From assembly GCA_902729315.2 (NCBI GenBank), contig LR746281.1:4214501-4278500 (forward strand): DNA of 64,000 bases, read 5' to 3'. Source of the stretch: Spirodela intermedia (taxonomy: Eukaryota; Streptophyta; Magnoliopsida; Alismatales; Araceae). The notes beneath the pieces were generated by a model that saw nothing but the letters and a program-made list of their open reading frames with translations, had not been told where the DNA came from and made no database searches. Positions 1-10,974 of this stretch are shown piece by piece. Each line of letters starts with the position of its first letter. The first letter of the stretch is position 1. The position numbers and the translations under genes were made by a program.

Positions 1-450
1 TTTATTAGGCGAATATATATAATGTATATAATGTTAGCTTTGTAAGCAAAGTTCTTCTCTCGCATGTACGACCACTCCTTGCCCCACGCCCGCTAGCCAC
101 CGGTGACGTGGAAGGGGAGTGGCACACACGTGCCCCTATCGGTCCAAGTTAAGCCACTCAAGCCCCTGCTCGCGGCTACTCCCCGACTATGCTTCCGTCC
201 CACTTGCAGGCCCGGCTGGCCAATGGGTCTCCCATTTTGTAATATTTTTATTTTTATTTCTTGTTCTTCATTTATCTCAAAAGTAAGACTATAAAAATTC
301 TATAAAATCACATAATTACCCAAAAATTCACGTTAATCAATTAAAAACCACAAATCATTCTTTAACACAAATATAAGCCTATTTATCATGAGTTAAGGCT
401 AAAACTATATTATTTACTAATTATTAACTCATGATAATGAAGACTTATCA
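1..450 (-). mobile_element. 3' LTR of left-arm element (partial, TGATAAG family)
   Basis: Reverse-oriented long terminal repeat cut by the window edge. Read on the minus strand it starts TGATAAGTC at 450 and aligns with the other family LTRs, with the conserved terminal hairpin, the G-box-containing GC-rich block and the ATATATT stretch. It lies next to a polypurine tract at 451-462, so it is the 3' LTR of a minus-strand element. Confidence 0.92.
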
Positions 451-462
451 CACCCCCCAACT
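451..462 (-). promoter_or_regulatory. Polypurine tract of left-arm element
   Basis: On the minus strand the bases read AGTTGGGGGGTG directly before the LTR start at 450. This is the plus-strand primer site expected for an LTR retrotransposon. Confidence 0.9.
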
Positions 463-857
463 TAAATCATTGCTAGTCCCTTAGCAATGAAATTACGAAA
501 ATAAAATTTTACAAATCTGAAACATCATATTTCAATACAAAAATAAAAATATAATTAGAAATGATGCACCTTTAAATACTTTGGATTCTTATATCAAGTA
601 TTTAAGAATGATGTCAAGCACTTAAATGTTTAAACACTCCTTAGAATAACAATCTAGACTTCACTTATTCTATTCACATCTTTATCACTTCTTCACTCAT
701 AGATGTATTTACAAGATGTTCCAATTATCAATACTCATCCAAGAATAATATTGATCTTACATTTTCCTTTTTCTATGACTTGATTTTTGAAGTTTACACT
801 ATATTTCTTTCTTTTTTTTTATTTTATATATAGTGGATAAGTAGCTTTTCTTGTAGA

Positions 858-1030
858 CAAATTTTGACAATAAGAATGATGTCTCACACCCTCCATGTGT
901 ACTCTTCATTTTCAGGGCTTTCACTTTATCCATTTATTTTTTAGCATGTGTTTTTCTATGCACGATTTTCGACAATGAGAATGATGTCTCACACCCTCCA
1001 TGTGTACTCTTCGTTTCTAGATTTTTCACA
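858..1030 (-). repeat. Two-copy ~105-bp tandem repeat in retroelement 3' non-coding region
   Basis: The words GAATGATGTCTCACACCCTC and the following TGTGTACTCTTC recur with a 105-base period (873 and 978). The same two-unit repeat is found on the other strand in the right-arm element (~8,800-8,945), the autonomous element (~16,635-16,790) and the complete non-autonomous element (~32,110-32,270). It is therefore an ancestral feature of the family's 3' region. Confidence 0.75.
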
Positions 1031-1693
1031 TTGCTCTCTTTTTTTTTTTGAAATAAATGATTTCTCTTCACAAGTCCTATAGATTAGGGTGCAAAAATCT
1101 CTATTAAACTCAAATGATCAATCAAATTTTCACATCAAGTAAATACTATCCATCAAGATCATGAAGTGAAAATCTGTAAAATCAAATCCATGTTATCTAT
1201 CATGTATCCAAGGAGTATTCCATCATTTCATGCTACTAGATTATTCTTTTGACTCAATAATAATCTTCCAAGTATCTTTTGGTATCAATCAATCTAATTG
1301 ATTTAATTTTTCATGCATGCAATATGATGTAAGGAATTTGTAAATTAGATAGTTATGACAGCTCTGTTTTCTATTTTTAGTTCTATTTTTAGCAGCAATA
1401 AATTTGTCAAAAATAAATCAAAACTATCATCTTTATAGTTGTAATTTCGAATTTCAGTAATATATATCTAGGGGATTGAAATGTGAGAAAAAGGTTTTCT
1501 AGAATTTCAAATTTCAGGCTATTTTTTGTCTGCTGTTTTTGACAATCTGTTATTTCTGACAGAAAACCAAAAAATAAATGTTGCAGTTTTTCTGAATTTT
1601 ATTTTATTTTTATTTTTTTGTTGCTGTTCTAAGTTGAATAAAATGGAAACACATGTTCTTAATCGTCTTACAGCATAAATTAATAATGAATAC

Positions 1694-1708
1694 TTCACCC
1701 CCCAACTT
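1694..1708 (-). promoter_or_regulatory. Second, internal polypurine tract
   Basis: The minus strand reads AAGTTGGGGGGTGAAG about 1.25 kb before the LTR-proximal tract, preceded by the CATTGAG...AATG motif that precedes the tract in Tat/Athila elements. Equivalent sites lie at 8,113-8,124, 15,947-15,959, 30,819-30,831 and ~31,432-31,444. Confidence 0.65.
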
Positions 1709-1992
1709 AAAAATTACATTATTCTCAATGACACATAAAACTCGAAATAGAATATGTAGAAAATATAATTTTCAAGTGAAGCATGCATATCTGCAAAGTT
1801 AAGTATTAAAAATATTTTCATAAATGATGAAGCTCAAAATGAGATCACCTCAACCTCGTTTTTAATTTTCCACTTCATCTTACACTTCTCCTCCTGCATT
1901 TTTTCAAAAAAAAAACAAATATAGAAACAAGTATTATGAAATTCTAAGAAAATTAGAGCTTAAAAAAAATCAAAAAGAATGAAATAAAAGCC

Positions 1993-2010
1993 ATGGGTTG
2001 CCTCCCATGC
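1993..2010 (-). repeat. Post-pol hairpin CATGGG...CCCATG
   Basis: The sequence reads CATGGGAGGCAACCCATG on the minus strand: a 6-bp stem around AGGCAA. It is conserved at the coding/3' non-coding boundary of every copy here (also ~7,815-7,832, ~15,650-15,667 and ~30,520-30,537). A similar GGGAGGCAACCCA motif is common after pol in plant Tat/Athila elements; its role is not known to me. Confidence 0.7.
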
Positions 2011-2049
2011 AGCGCTGCATTTAATGTCTCCAGTTGGACAGCTCTTATA

Positions 2050-3118
2050 TCATATAAGATGATCTATGGCCATCAAAATATATTTGTATCCCAAGGTAAG
2101 TTTCATGATATTCTTTTTCAGATTTAGCATAAATTCATATACTTCATATATATACCTTGACATATTTTCGGCTAAAACAAAATGGAAATTAACAAAATTT
2201 TCCTAAAAATAATATTTCCATTTTGAAAAGAATTTTTCCTTATTTCTATCTTGTTTTGTTAGGCTCTCATTCATTAATAAATACTTTCTATTAATAAACC
2301 ATAAAATGTGATCAGGCCATATAATTTTCAAATTAACTCTTGCCCAATCTAATTTTTTTCATCTAAATTAGTATCTCTAATTCTTCCACTCACCCATTTC
2401 TTAATGTCTTCTTTTATCTGCATAATCTTCCCTTACTCCATTTTATCTTCCATATATATTTGTTCAATTTACGAAGAGTGAAATATTTCAAGCTTAGAAA
2501 TAATTCTAATGGGCTGTGGGTTTTGAAGGATGGAAGGATTGTCTTCTTTAATCTCAGATCTAATGAATTCAGTAAAATTTAAATTTTCTCCTCTACAATT
2601 ACCTCTATATTCATATCTATTATTTTCATTTGTTCCCATTAGTTGAATCAATTCTTTTTCTAGCTTTTCGTTTCTCAACTCATCAAATTCTTCAGCTTTT
2701 TAAGAGCTATCTTTTAATTTTGGTATATGATACATATCATCATCCTCACAATCAACATTAATGGCTGCAAAATTATGATTAGATTCATTAATTTCGTCTC
2801 CTACGTCTCCCAAATCAATTGATTTTTCCTCACCTGAAATATATTTTTCTTCATTTCTGTCCTTACTCTCTTTTGCAAAAATTTGGATGATTTTTCCATG
2901 ATTAGTTGCTGTTTCTTCATCTAAGGGCTCTTTCTCCTCATCATCCTCACTATATTCATTCATCAATTGTGAGCAATAAATTATTTTATTCAAATTTTCT
3001 ACTACTATATTTTTGACCTTAATATTCTCATTTACTTCTAATAGATCATCAATTTCTTTTAATATTTAGAAATAAGGATTAGTTAAAATATTCTCACTCA
3101 ATGTATTCACTGTCCTAA
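2050..3118 (-). pseudogene. ORFx: unrecognised acidic ORF of non-autonomous element, copy 1
   Basis: A ~356-codon reading frame downstream of, and continuous with, gag. It replaces pol. The N-terminal half is acidic, with the words SEDDEEKEPLDEE and DCEDDD. The C-terminal half is Lys/Tyr/Phe-rich and ends near GYKYILMAIDHLI at a TGA at 2052. It is broken by stops (for instance at ~3066), but the copy at 29,437-30,481 carries Trp where this one has a stop, and the reverse. The ancestral frame was therefore open. No conserved domain or catalytic motif is recognised. It could be a captured host sequence, a heavily diverged pol remnant or an added element ORF. Confidence 0.6.
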
Positions 3119-4236
3119 CATTTTTATTTCGTGGGTTTTTTTCTAAATTTATCTAGCTAGACTCTTCTTGTTGAAATCTTACTATTGGATAGTTTCCTGA
3201 ATTTTCTATGGGCTGACTAGGTAGCTGTCTCTCTTCTCTCTTATTTCCAAGAGCCTCTATAATTTGTTTCTGATGCAGCATCATTTGATTCATAGTTTGT
3301 TGCATCATTTGGCTCATTTGTTGCATCATTTCTATAATATCATGTTGGGTTTGAGAGGGTTGATTTTTTTGAAATCTGTTTTCTTATTTTGGACGAAATT
3401 CAGTGTTTGAATTGGATCTAAGTGCTTCTGGATTTTGAATATTATTTGGGTTTCTCCATGAAAAATTATTCCTCCAATTAGGATTATAAGAATTTAAAAA
3501 AGGTTCCTTGTTTCTATTAAAATCGTGAGCTACTTGCACCTGTTCTTACATAGGGTGAAATGATTGATCTAAATTATAACATTGAAATTCAGAATAATCA
3601 TTTTCACCATACATAGGACATGTACTATTCGAATTAAGTTGAGGGTTAATAGGCTTTCTAATATTGTCAATAAGTAAATTAATTTTTTCTACTCTTTGAT
3701 TAATCTGATTAACCTCGTTTCTAAGTTTAGAATTATCATCATGATGCGATTCATAAATTCCTCTCTTCTTATCTTTGTCATATAATTCAAAAGAGGCTTG
3801 ATCTCTAGAATTTTCACTTAAATTCTCATGACTGTAAATCTCATCAAGGGTTTTCTCCATAAAAGCTACTCCACATATAGAATCAACCATATTTCTATGT
3901 TGTTCTAATAATCCATCATAAAAAATTCTATTGAGCTGCCACTTGGGTATAGCATGATGAGGACACTTTCTAAGTAAATCTTTGAATGTTTCTCATGTCT
4001 CATGTAAAGTTTCTCCTGGTCTTTGAGAAAAACTCCATATATGTTTTCTCATATTTTGAGTTTTCCTCAAGGGATAAAATTTTTAAAGAAAGGCTTGTTC
4101 TATGTCTTTCCAATTAGTTAATTCTCTATCTAATGTGGATAGCCAATGACTAACTTTGTCTCTCAGTGTATGAGGGAATAATTTCATCTTAATAATTTCT
4201 GATGTAACTTGAGGGAGATTAACTAAATCACATCAT
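3119..4236 (-). pseudogene. gag remnant, left arm
   Basis: Minus-strand Tat/Athila-type capsid coding sequence. Translation of 3546-3890 shows the conserved block MVDSICG..FMEKTLDEIY that follows the retrotransposon gag domain. The upstream part (to ~4236) encodes RPGETLHE.WE.FKDLLRKCP, the usual gag signature. Downstream is a Met/Gln-rich stretch (~3240-3340) and a PSQPIEN word. Several stops interrupt the frame, and the N-terminus is lost at the palindrome centre. Confidence 0.85.
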
Positions 4237-4256
4237 AAATTATTAAGTTACATCAG
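4199..4256. repeat. Centre of ~10 kb inverted repeat (head-to-head junction)
   Basis: CTGATGTAACTT (4199-4210) and its complement AAGTTACATCAG (4245-4256) face each other across a 34-base loop (4211-4244). Outward from here the left side matches the reverse complement of the right side through gag and ORFx. The match resumes at ~1990/7810 through the 3' region and LTR. The loop holds gag sequence from the left arm plus a second copy of AAATTATT. Confidence 0.85.
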
Positions 4257-6045
4257 AAATTATTAAGATGAAATTATTCCCTCATACACTTAGGGAGACA
4301 GCTAGTCATTAGCTATCCACATTAGATAGAGAATTAACTAGCTAGAAAGACATAGAACAGGCCTTTCTTTGAAAATTTTATCACTTAGGAAAAACTCAAA
4401 ATATGAGAAAACATATATAGAATTTTTCTCAAAGACCAAGAGAAACTTTACATGAGACATGAGAAATATTCAAAGATTTACTTAGAGAGTGTCCTCATCA
4501 TGCTATACCCAAGTGGTAGTTCAATAGAATTTTTTATGATGAATTATTAGAACAACATAAAAATATGGTTGATTCTATATGTGGAGGAGCTTTTATGGAG
4601 AAAACTCTTAATGAAATTTACAGTCTTTATGAAAATTTAAGTGAAAATTCTAGAGAGCAAGCCTCTTTTGAATTATATTACAGGGATAACAAGAGAGGAA
4701 TTTATGAATTACATTATGATGATGATTCTAAATTTAGAAATAAAGTTAGTTAGATTAATCAAAGATTAGAAAAACTTGATTTACTTATTGACAATATTAG
4801 AAAGCCTCTTAACCCTCAATTTAATTCAAATAGTACATGTACTATGTATGGTGAAAATGATCATTTCGAATTTTAATATCATCCTAGGCAAGAACAAGTG
4901 CAAGTACCCCATGATTTTAGTAAAAATAGGGAATATTTTTCTAATTTTTATAATCCTAATTGGGAGAATAACTTTTCGTGGAGAAACCTAAATAATATTC
5001 AAAATCTAGAAGCACTTAGATTCAATTCACATTTTGAATTTCGTCCAAAATAAGAACATAGATTTCAGAAAAATCAATCCTCTCAAATCCAACTTGATGC
5101 TATGGAAATAATGCAGAAAATGAGCCAAATGATGCAACAAACTATGAATCAAATGATACTGCACCATAAACAAATTATAGAGGCTCTTGGGGATAAGAGA
5201 GAAGAGGGACAGCTACCTAGTCAGCCCATAGAAAATTCAAGAAACTGTCAAATAGTAGGATTTCAGCAAGAAGAGTCTAGCTAGATAAATTTAGAAAAAA
5301 ACCCACGAAATGAAAATGTTAGGACAATGAATACATTGAGTGAGAATATTTTACCTGATCCTTATTTTCAATTATTAGAAGAAATTGATGATCTATTAGA
5401 AGTAAATGAGAATATTAAGGCCGAAAATATAGTAGCAGAAAATTTGAATAAAATAATTTATTGCTCACAATTGATGAATGAATATAGTGAGGATGATGAG
5501 GAGAAAGAGCCTTTAGATGAAGAAACAACAACTGATCATGGAAAAATCATCTAAATTTTAGTAGAAGGGACTAAGGATAGAAATGAAGAAAAATATATTT
5601 CAGGTGAGGAAAAATCAATTGATTTGGGAGACGTAGGAGATGAAATTAATGAATCTAATCATAATTTTGCAGCCATGGATGTTGATTGTGAGGATGATGA
5701 TGTATATCATATACCAAAATTAAAAGACAGCTCTTGTGAAGATGAAGAATTTGATGAGTTGAGAAACAAAAAGCTAAAAAAAGAGTTGATTCAACTAATG
5801 GGGAGAAATGAAAATAATGGATATGAATATAGAGATAATTTTGGAGGAGAAAATTTAAATTTTACTGAATTCATTAGATTTGAGATTAAAGAAGACAATC
5901 CTTCCATCCTTCAAAACTTAAAGCCCATTATAATTATTTCGAAGCTTGAAATATTTCACTCTTCACAAATTAAACAAATATGTATGGAAGATAAAATAGA
6001 GTAGGGGAAGATTATGCATATAAAAGAACATATTAAGAAATGGGT
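4247..6045 (+). pseudogene. gag-ORFx fusion frame, right arm
   Basis: One reading frame (codons starting at 4247, 4565, 5102, 5327, 5624 and 6005 are all in phase) runs for ~1.8 kb and is interrupted only by in-frame stops. Most of these stops replace Gln or Trp codons seen in sister copies (for example FEF-stop-YH and RPK-stop-EH). The frame encodes gag with the FKDLLR.CPHHAIPKW block and the MVDSICGGAFMEKTL block (4565), a Met/Gln-rich segment (~5102-5180), then ORFx with its acidic run (5490-5530) and DVDCEDDDVYHIPKLKD (~5680). In the ancestor, gag and ORFx were one polyprotein. It is not functional now. Confidence 0.75.
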
Positions 6046-6313
6046 GAGTGAAATGGGTTTAGAGGTGGATAGAGCAAAAATTGATATTATATCCAAAATG
6101 AAACCTCAAAATTCAGTAAAACAAATTAGATCTTTCTTAGGTCATGTAGGTTATTACAGAAAATTTATTCAAGATTTTTTAAAAATTTTTAAACCTCTCA
6201 CCATGCTATTATCTAAAGATGTGCCTTTTAATTTTGATGAGAAATGTTTTGAGTCTTTTTTTGAAATAAAAAGATTACTTATTGAGGCACCCATTTTACA
6301 AGCTCCTGATTAG
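6046..6313 (+). pseudogene. Reverse transcriptase C-terminal (thumb) fragment
   Basis: Encodes GLEVDRAKIDIISKM..., then QIRSFLGHVGYYRKFIQDF, the standard Ty3/gypsy RT thumb/connection segment after the catalytic palm. The palm with its FMDD box is absent, because the segment starts straight after ORFx in the same frame. It ends at a TAG (6311-6313) where the sister element has TGG. A one-base deletion soon after shifts the frame into RNase H. Confidence 0.85.
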
Positions 6314-6330
6314 TCCTTGCCTTTGGAATA

Positions 6331-6735
6331 ATGTGTGATGCATCGAATTATGTAGTGGGGGCTGTTCTCGGACAAACAAAAGAGTCAAAACCCATAGTAA
6401 TTTCATATGCTAGTAAAACTATATCCAATGCTCAATTAAACTATACCACGATTGAAAAAAAGTTGTTAGCTGTAGTATTTTCATTAGAAAGGTTTAGATC
6501 ATATATTTTGGGAGCTAAAACTATTATTTATACTGATCATGCAGCATTAAAATATCTATTAAATAAGAAAGATATAAAGCCACATTTATTAAGATGGATT
6601 TTATTGTTGCAGAAATTTGACTTAGAAATAAAAGATAAAAAAGGTTTCGAGAATATTGTTGTTGACCATCTTTCTAGATTAAGTGATATAGGAATAAATG
6701 CAGCACCTTTACAAGATGCATTTTTAGATGAATAA
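6331..6735 (+). pseudogene. RNase H domain, right arm
   Basis: 134 codons open. The three acidic positions expected for retroelement RNase H are visible: MCDAS at the start, [14 protein letters not shown] in the middle, and [11 protein letters not shown]. It ends with DHLSRL, the usual end of the domain before integrase. The domain degrades the RNA strand during reverse transcription. It is separated by a frameshift from the RT thumb and by a stop from integrase, so it is a relic. Confidence 0.85.
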
Positions 6736-6891
6736 TTGATGACAGCTCAACATCAACCATCACCATGGTATGCACATATTGTTAATTTTCTAGTTTCTGG
6801 AAAAACTCTAGAACAGTGAGATAAGAACAAAAAATATCATTTTTTTTCTAAGACTATAAATTATTTTTGGCATGATCCTAATTTATATTAC

Positions 6892-7689
6892 TTGGGCAAT
6901 GATCAAATTTTAAGGAGATGTGTTCTTGAAAAAGAATATGATAGCATTATTAACATGTGCCATTCATCTAACTATGGAGGACATTTCTCTAGACGAAAAA
7001 TAGCTATAAAAAATTTTCAGTGTGGTTTTTATTGGCCTACAATCATTAGAGATTCTATAGAATTTAGTAGAACATGTATTTCATGCCAATCTATAGGTAA
7101 CATGAGTAAGAAAGATGAAATGCCCATGTGTAATATGTTAGTAGTTGAAATTTTTGATGTGTGGGTAATAGATTTCATGAGTCCCTTCCCATCAGCTGAA
7201 AAATATGAATATATTTTACTTGCTGTTGATTATGTGTCGAAGTGGGTGGAAGCTATTCCTATTAGAACTAATGATCATAAAATCGTAATAAAGTTTATGC
7301 AAGAAAATATTTTTTTGAGATTTGGATGTCCTAGAGTGAATATTAGTGATGGAAGAACACATTTTACAAATAAATATTTCAGGGAACTGTTGAAAAAGAA
7401 TGGAGTAAACCATAGAGTAGCTACTCCATATCATCTCCAAACAAATGGGCCAGTTGAAGTTGCAAATAAGGAAATTCAGAGAATTTTGAGAAAAATAGTT
7501 AAACTAGATAGGAAAGATTGGCCCACAAAATTACAAGATGTATTAAGGGCTTATAGAACAGCTTATAAAAATCCTATAGGTATGTCCCTATTTTGCCTCA
7601 TTTTTGGAAAGCCATGTCATCTTCTTGTGGAAATAGAGCATAAAGTATTATGGGCTATAAAAAAAAAAGGAAACATGAATGCCTTGTAG
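6892..7689 (+). pseudogene. Integrase, long open remnant (265 codons)
   Basis: The longest open stretch of pol in the window. It has the N-terminal HHCC zinc-binding region (CHSSNYGGH ... CISCQ), the catalytic core with Asp in VIDFMSPFP, Asp in NISDGRTHF and Glu in VEVANKE, and the downstream [10 protein letters not shown] block. All three catalytic acids are present. The C-terminal part after EHKVLWAIK is lost: ~330 bases present in the sister element (15,210-15,540) are deleted, so the reading ends early at 7687-7689. The N-terminus is separated from RNase H by stops. Confidence 0.85.
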
Positions 7690-9371
7690 ATGGACAGCGG
7701 CTTAAACATTACATAGAACATGAATGCCTTGTAGAAAAATAAAATTTATTATTATTAAAAGAATTTTAAGAGTAAGATCAAGGAGTCCAACTGGAGACAT
7801 TAAATTCAGCGTTGCATGGGAGGCAACCCATGGTTTTTATTTCATTTTATTTGATTTTTTTAAGCTCTATTTTTCTTAAAATTTCACAGTACTTGTTTTT
7901 GTATTTATTTTTTTCAAAAAAGTGCAAGAGGAGGAGTATAAGATGAAGTGGACAATTAAAAACGAGGTTAAGGTGATGTCTTTCTGAGCTTCATCATTTA
8001 TGAAAATATTTTTAATGCTTAACTTCGCAGATATGCATGCTTCACTTGAAAATTATATTTTCTATATATTCTGTTTCGATTTTTCTATGTCATTGAGGAC
8101 AATGTCATTTTTAAGTTAGGGGGTGAAGTATTCATTATTAATTTATACTGTAGGATGATTAAGAACATGTGTTTGCATTTTATTCAACTTAGAACAACAA
8201 CTAAAAAAAATAAAAATAAAATAAAATTCAGAAAAATTGCAACATCTAGTTTCTAGTTTTCTGTCAGGAACAACAAATTGTCAAAAACAGTAGATAAAAA
8301 ACAGCCCAAAATTTGAAATTCTAGAGACCCTTTTCTCACATTTCAATCCCCTAGATATATATTACTGAAATTAGAAATTACAGCTATAAAGAGGATAGTT
8401 TTGATTTATTTTTGACAAATTTATTGTGCTAAAAATAGAACTGAAAATAGAAAATAGAACTCTTAGAACTATCTAATTTATAAATTTCTTACATCATATT
8501 GCATGCATGAAAAATTAAATCAATTAGATTGATTGATACCAAATAGATATTTGGAAGATTATTTTTGAGTCAACATGGATTTGAAATGTTGGAATACTCC
8601 TTGGATACATGATAGATAACATGGATTTGATTTTACTAATTTTCACTTCATGATCTTGATGGATAGTATTTATTTGATGTAAAAATTTGATTGATCATTT
8701 GAATTTAATGGAGATTTTTGCACCCTGATCTTAGGACTTGTGAGGAGAAATCACTTATTTTGAAAAAAAAAGAGAGAGCAATGTGAAAAATCTAGAAACG
8801 AAGAGTACATATGGAGAGTGCGAGATATCATTCTCATTGTCAAAAATCGTGCATAGAAAAACACTTGTTGAAAAATAAGTGGACAAAGTGAAAGCCCTGA
8901 AAATGAAGAGTATATATGGAAGGTGTGAGACATCATTCTTATTGTCGAAATTTGTCTAAAGGAAAAGCTACTTATCCACTATATATATAAAAAAAAAGAG
9001 AAAAAAAAAGAAGGAAGAAATATAGTGCAAACTTCAAAAATCAAGTCATAGAAAAAGGGAAATGTAGGATCAATATTTTTCTTGGATAAGTATTGATAAT
9101 TCAAATATCTTGTAAATACATCTTTGAGTGAAGAAGTGATAAAGATGTGAATAGAAGAAGTGAAGTCTAGATTGTTATTCCAAGGAGTGTTTAAACATTT
9201 AAGTGCTTGACATCATTCTTAAATACTTGATATAAGAATCCAAAGTGTTTAAAGGTGCATCATTTCTAATTGTATTTTTTTCTGTATTGAAATATGATAC
9301 TTGAGATTTGTAAAATTTTATTTTCGTAATTCCATTGCTAAGGGACTAGCAATGATTAAAGTTGGGGGGTG

Positions 9372-10962
9372 TGATAAGTCTTCATTATCATGAGTTAATA
9401 ATTAATAAATAATATATTTTTAGCCTTAACTCATGATAAATAGACTTATATTTGTGTTAAAGTGTGAAAAGTGGTTTTATACAATTTTTATAATCTTACT
9501 TTTGAGATAAATGAAGAACAAGAAATAAAAATAAAAATATTACAAAATGGGAGATCCATTGGCCAGCCGGGCCTGCAAGTGGGACAGAAGCATAGTCGGG
9601 GAGTAGCCGCGAGCAGGGGCTTGAGCGGCTTAACTTGGACCGATAGGGGCACGTGTGCATCACTCTCCTTCCATGTCATTGATGGCTAGTTGGCTGTGGG
9701 GTAAGGAGTGGTCGTACATGCGAGAGAAGGGACTTTGCTTAGAAAGCTAGCATTACTATATATTTGCTTGAAAAATCAGCACAAAACTGATGTGGGACTA
9801 AACCTGCATCACACCTTCCTCAAAAGAGGCGGGCAATCGGCGTGGGTTCGAATCCTCCTAGAGTCAAAATTCATATATTTTTATTTGATTATCGCAACTT
9901 TCCTACAGATCACCGGTGAAGGATTAAGTGACGAGAATTGCTGGATCATTGGCAAAAATCTCATCAATGCGATTCACGAAGCATTTCTACTAAAATTGCT
10001 GAACAATTCACGATAAAAGGATCGTGAATCCATCGAGTAAATCATCTCCGATTGATTGACAAATAAGTCGTTGTCAGGAAGAGGACGATCTATCAGGAGA
10101 TGAGTTGCCACCTCTTGAGAGCATATCAAATGCGATGAAAGCCTCCTCTTGCTGTGCAAACCTGAGGATGAAGCTCCCTGACATGCACCCCACCTCCATC
10201 TAGCTTTTCTTCGTCGGGTGACAACCGCCAAAGAGCCGTAAAGTCGCCATTTTTCCACTCCGTCGGGTGACAGTCGCTGGAGATGACTCGACAACCCATT
10301 TCATTAATTTCTAGACTTCGTGAGAAGATCTAGAGATTGTCCACGTCATCTTTGTCCAAGGAGAGCCTTTGAGGCCATGGACACTACATGATGATCTTCT
10401 GGAACGCTCAAGATTCCAGTGTATTGCCGACGCATTGCCGTTGTGATGCTGGAACTCTATTTTCTTGCTTTCAACTTACTTTACACTTCATTTAGTGATA
10501 ATTTTTGTGATTTTAATTTACCAAAATATACTTAATTCGATTAGGATCCTTCTGACTTTTACAGATCTTAATTTGATTAATTAAATTGTCTGTAATCACT
10601 TACATAAGAATCGCCGGACGGAACTCTATTTCTGTTCGATTTGCATTTGTCGGGCACTGCATCATCCTAACGTCTGCACCCTTATTTTCCTTTTACGTGA
10701 ATTTTAAATATATTTCCTTTTCATTTCCTAGTATAAAATTCATAAAAAATCATATTCATTGAGAACATTTCTAAATAATTTCTGGATATTATATTACATC
10801 CCTGTGATCGACTTGGAAAATTATTGCTATTTTTGAAAGTTTTATTTAATTATAATTGATATATTTATTTAGAAATACTTCTAAATATCTGAAAATTTGT
10901 ATTTTTTACTTTGATAAATTTTAGATTTGCGTGATTTAATATACATCGACTAAGTCATGTCA
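9372..10962 (+). mobile_element. 3' LTR of right-arm element
   Basis: Starts TGATAAGTC right after the polypurine tract and ends GTCATGTCA. Length is 1,591 bases. It contains the terminal hairpin, a TATATATT stretch, a GGTTCGAATCC box (~9846) and the usual AT-rich 3' part. It is followed at 10,963 by gag sequence of another element, so the composite appears inserted into that element. The matching TSD would lie left of the window. Confidence 0.9.
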
Positions 10963-10974
10963 CTTGGTCAATAG

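Larger units (their letters stand above)
451..4236 (-). mobile_element. Non-autonomous Tat-like retrotransposon internal region (left arm)
   Basis: Minus-strand internal domain running from the 3' polypurine tract (451) back through ~1.5 kb of non-coding DNA, then the reading frame here called ORFx (2050-~3118), then gag (~3119-4236). There is no protease, RT, RNase H or integrase. The same arrangement occurs in the complete element at 24,297-34,312. It breaks off inside gag at ~4210-4244, where an inverted copy of the family begins. There is no 5' LTR or primer-binding site (PBS) on this arm. Confidence 0.88.
4245..9371 (+). mobile_element. Chimeric Tat-like retrotransposon internal region (right arm)
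   Basis: Plus-strand internal domain: gag (from 4247), the N-terminal part of ORFx (5327-~6040), then an abrupt switch to pol (RT thumb, RNase H, integrase), 3' non-coding DNA and a polypurine tract at 9358-9371. Protease and the RT palm/fingers are missing. The 3' end of pol is also short: sequence present at 15,210-15,540 in the autonomous relative is missing after ~7,670. There is no 5' LTR or PBS; the 5' side fuses to the inverted left arm. Confidence 0.88.

Noticed and set aside
103-294. Short ORFs recurring at each LTR (MTWKGSG..HVPLS type)
   Set aside because: The same LTR block read in each copy. The frames are inconsistent between copies and broken in most, so not a conserved protein.
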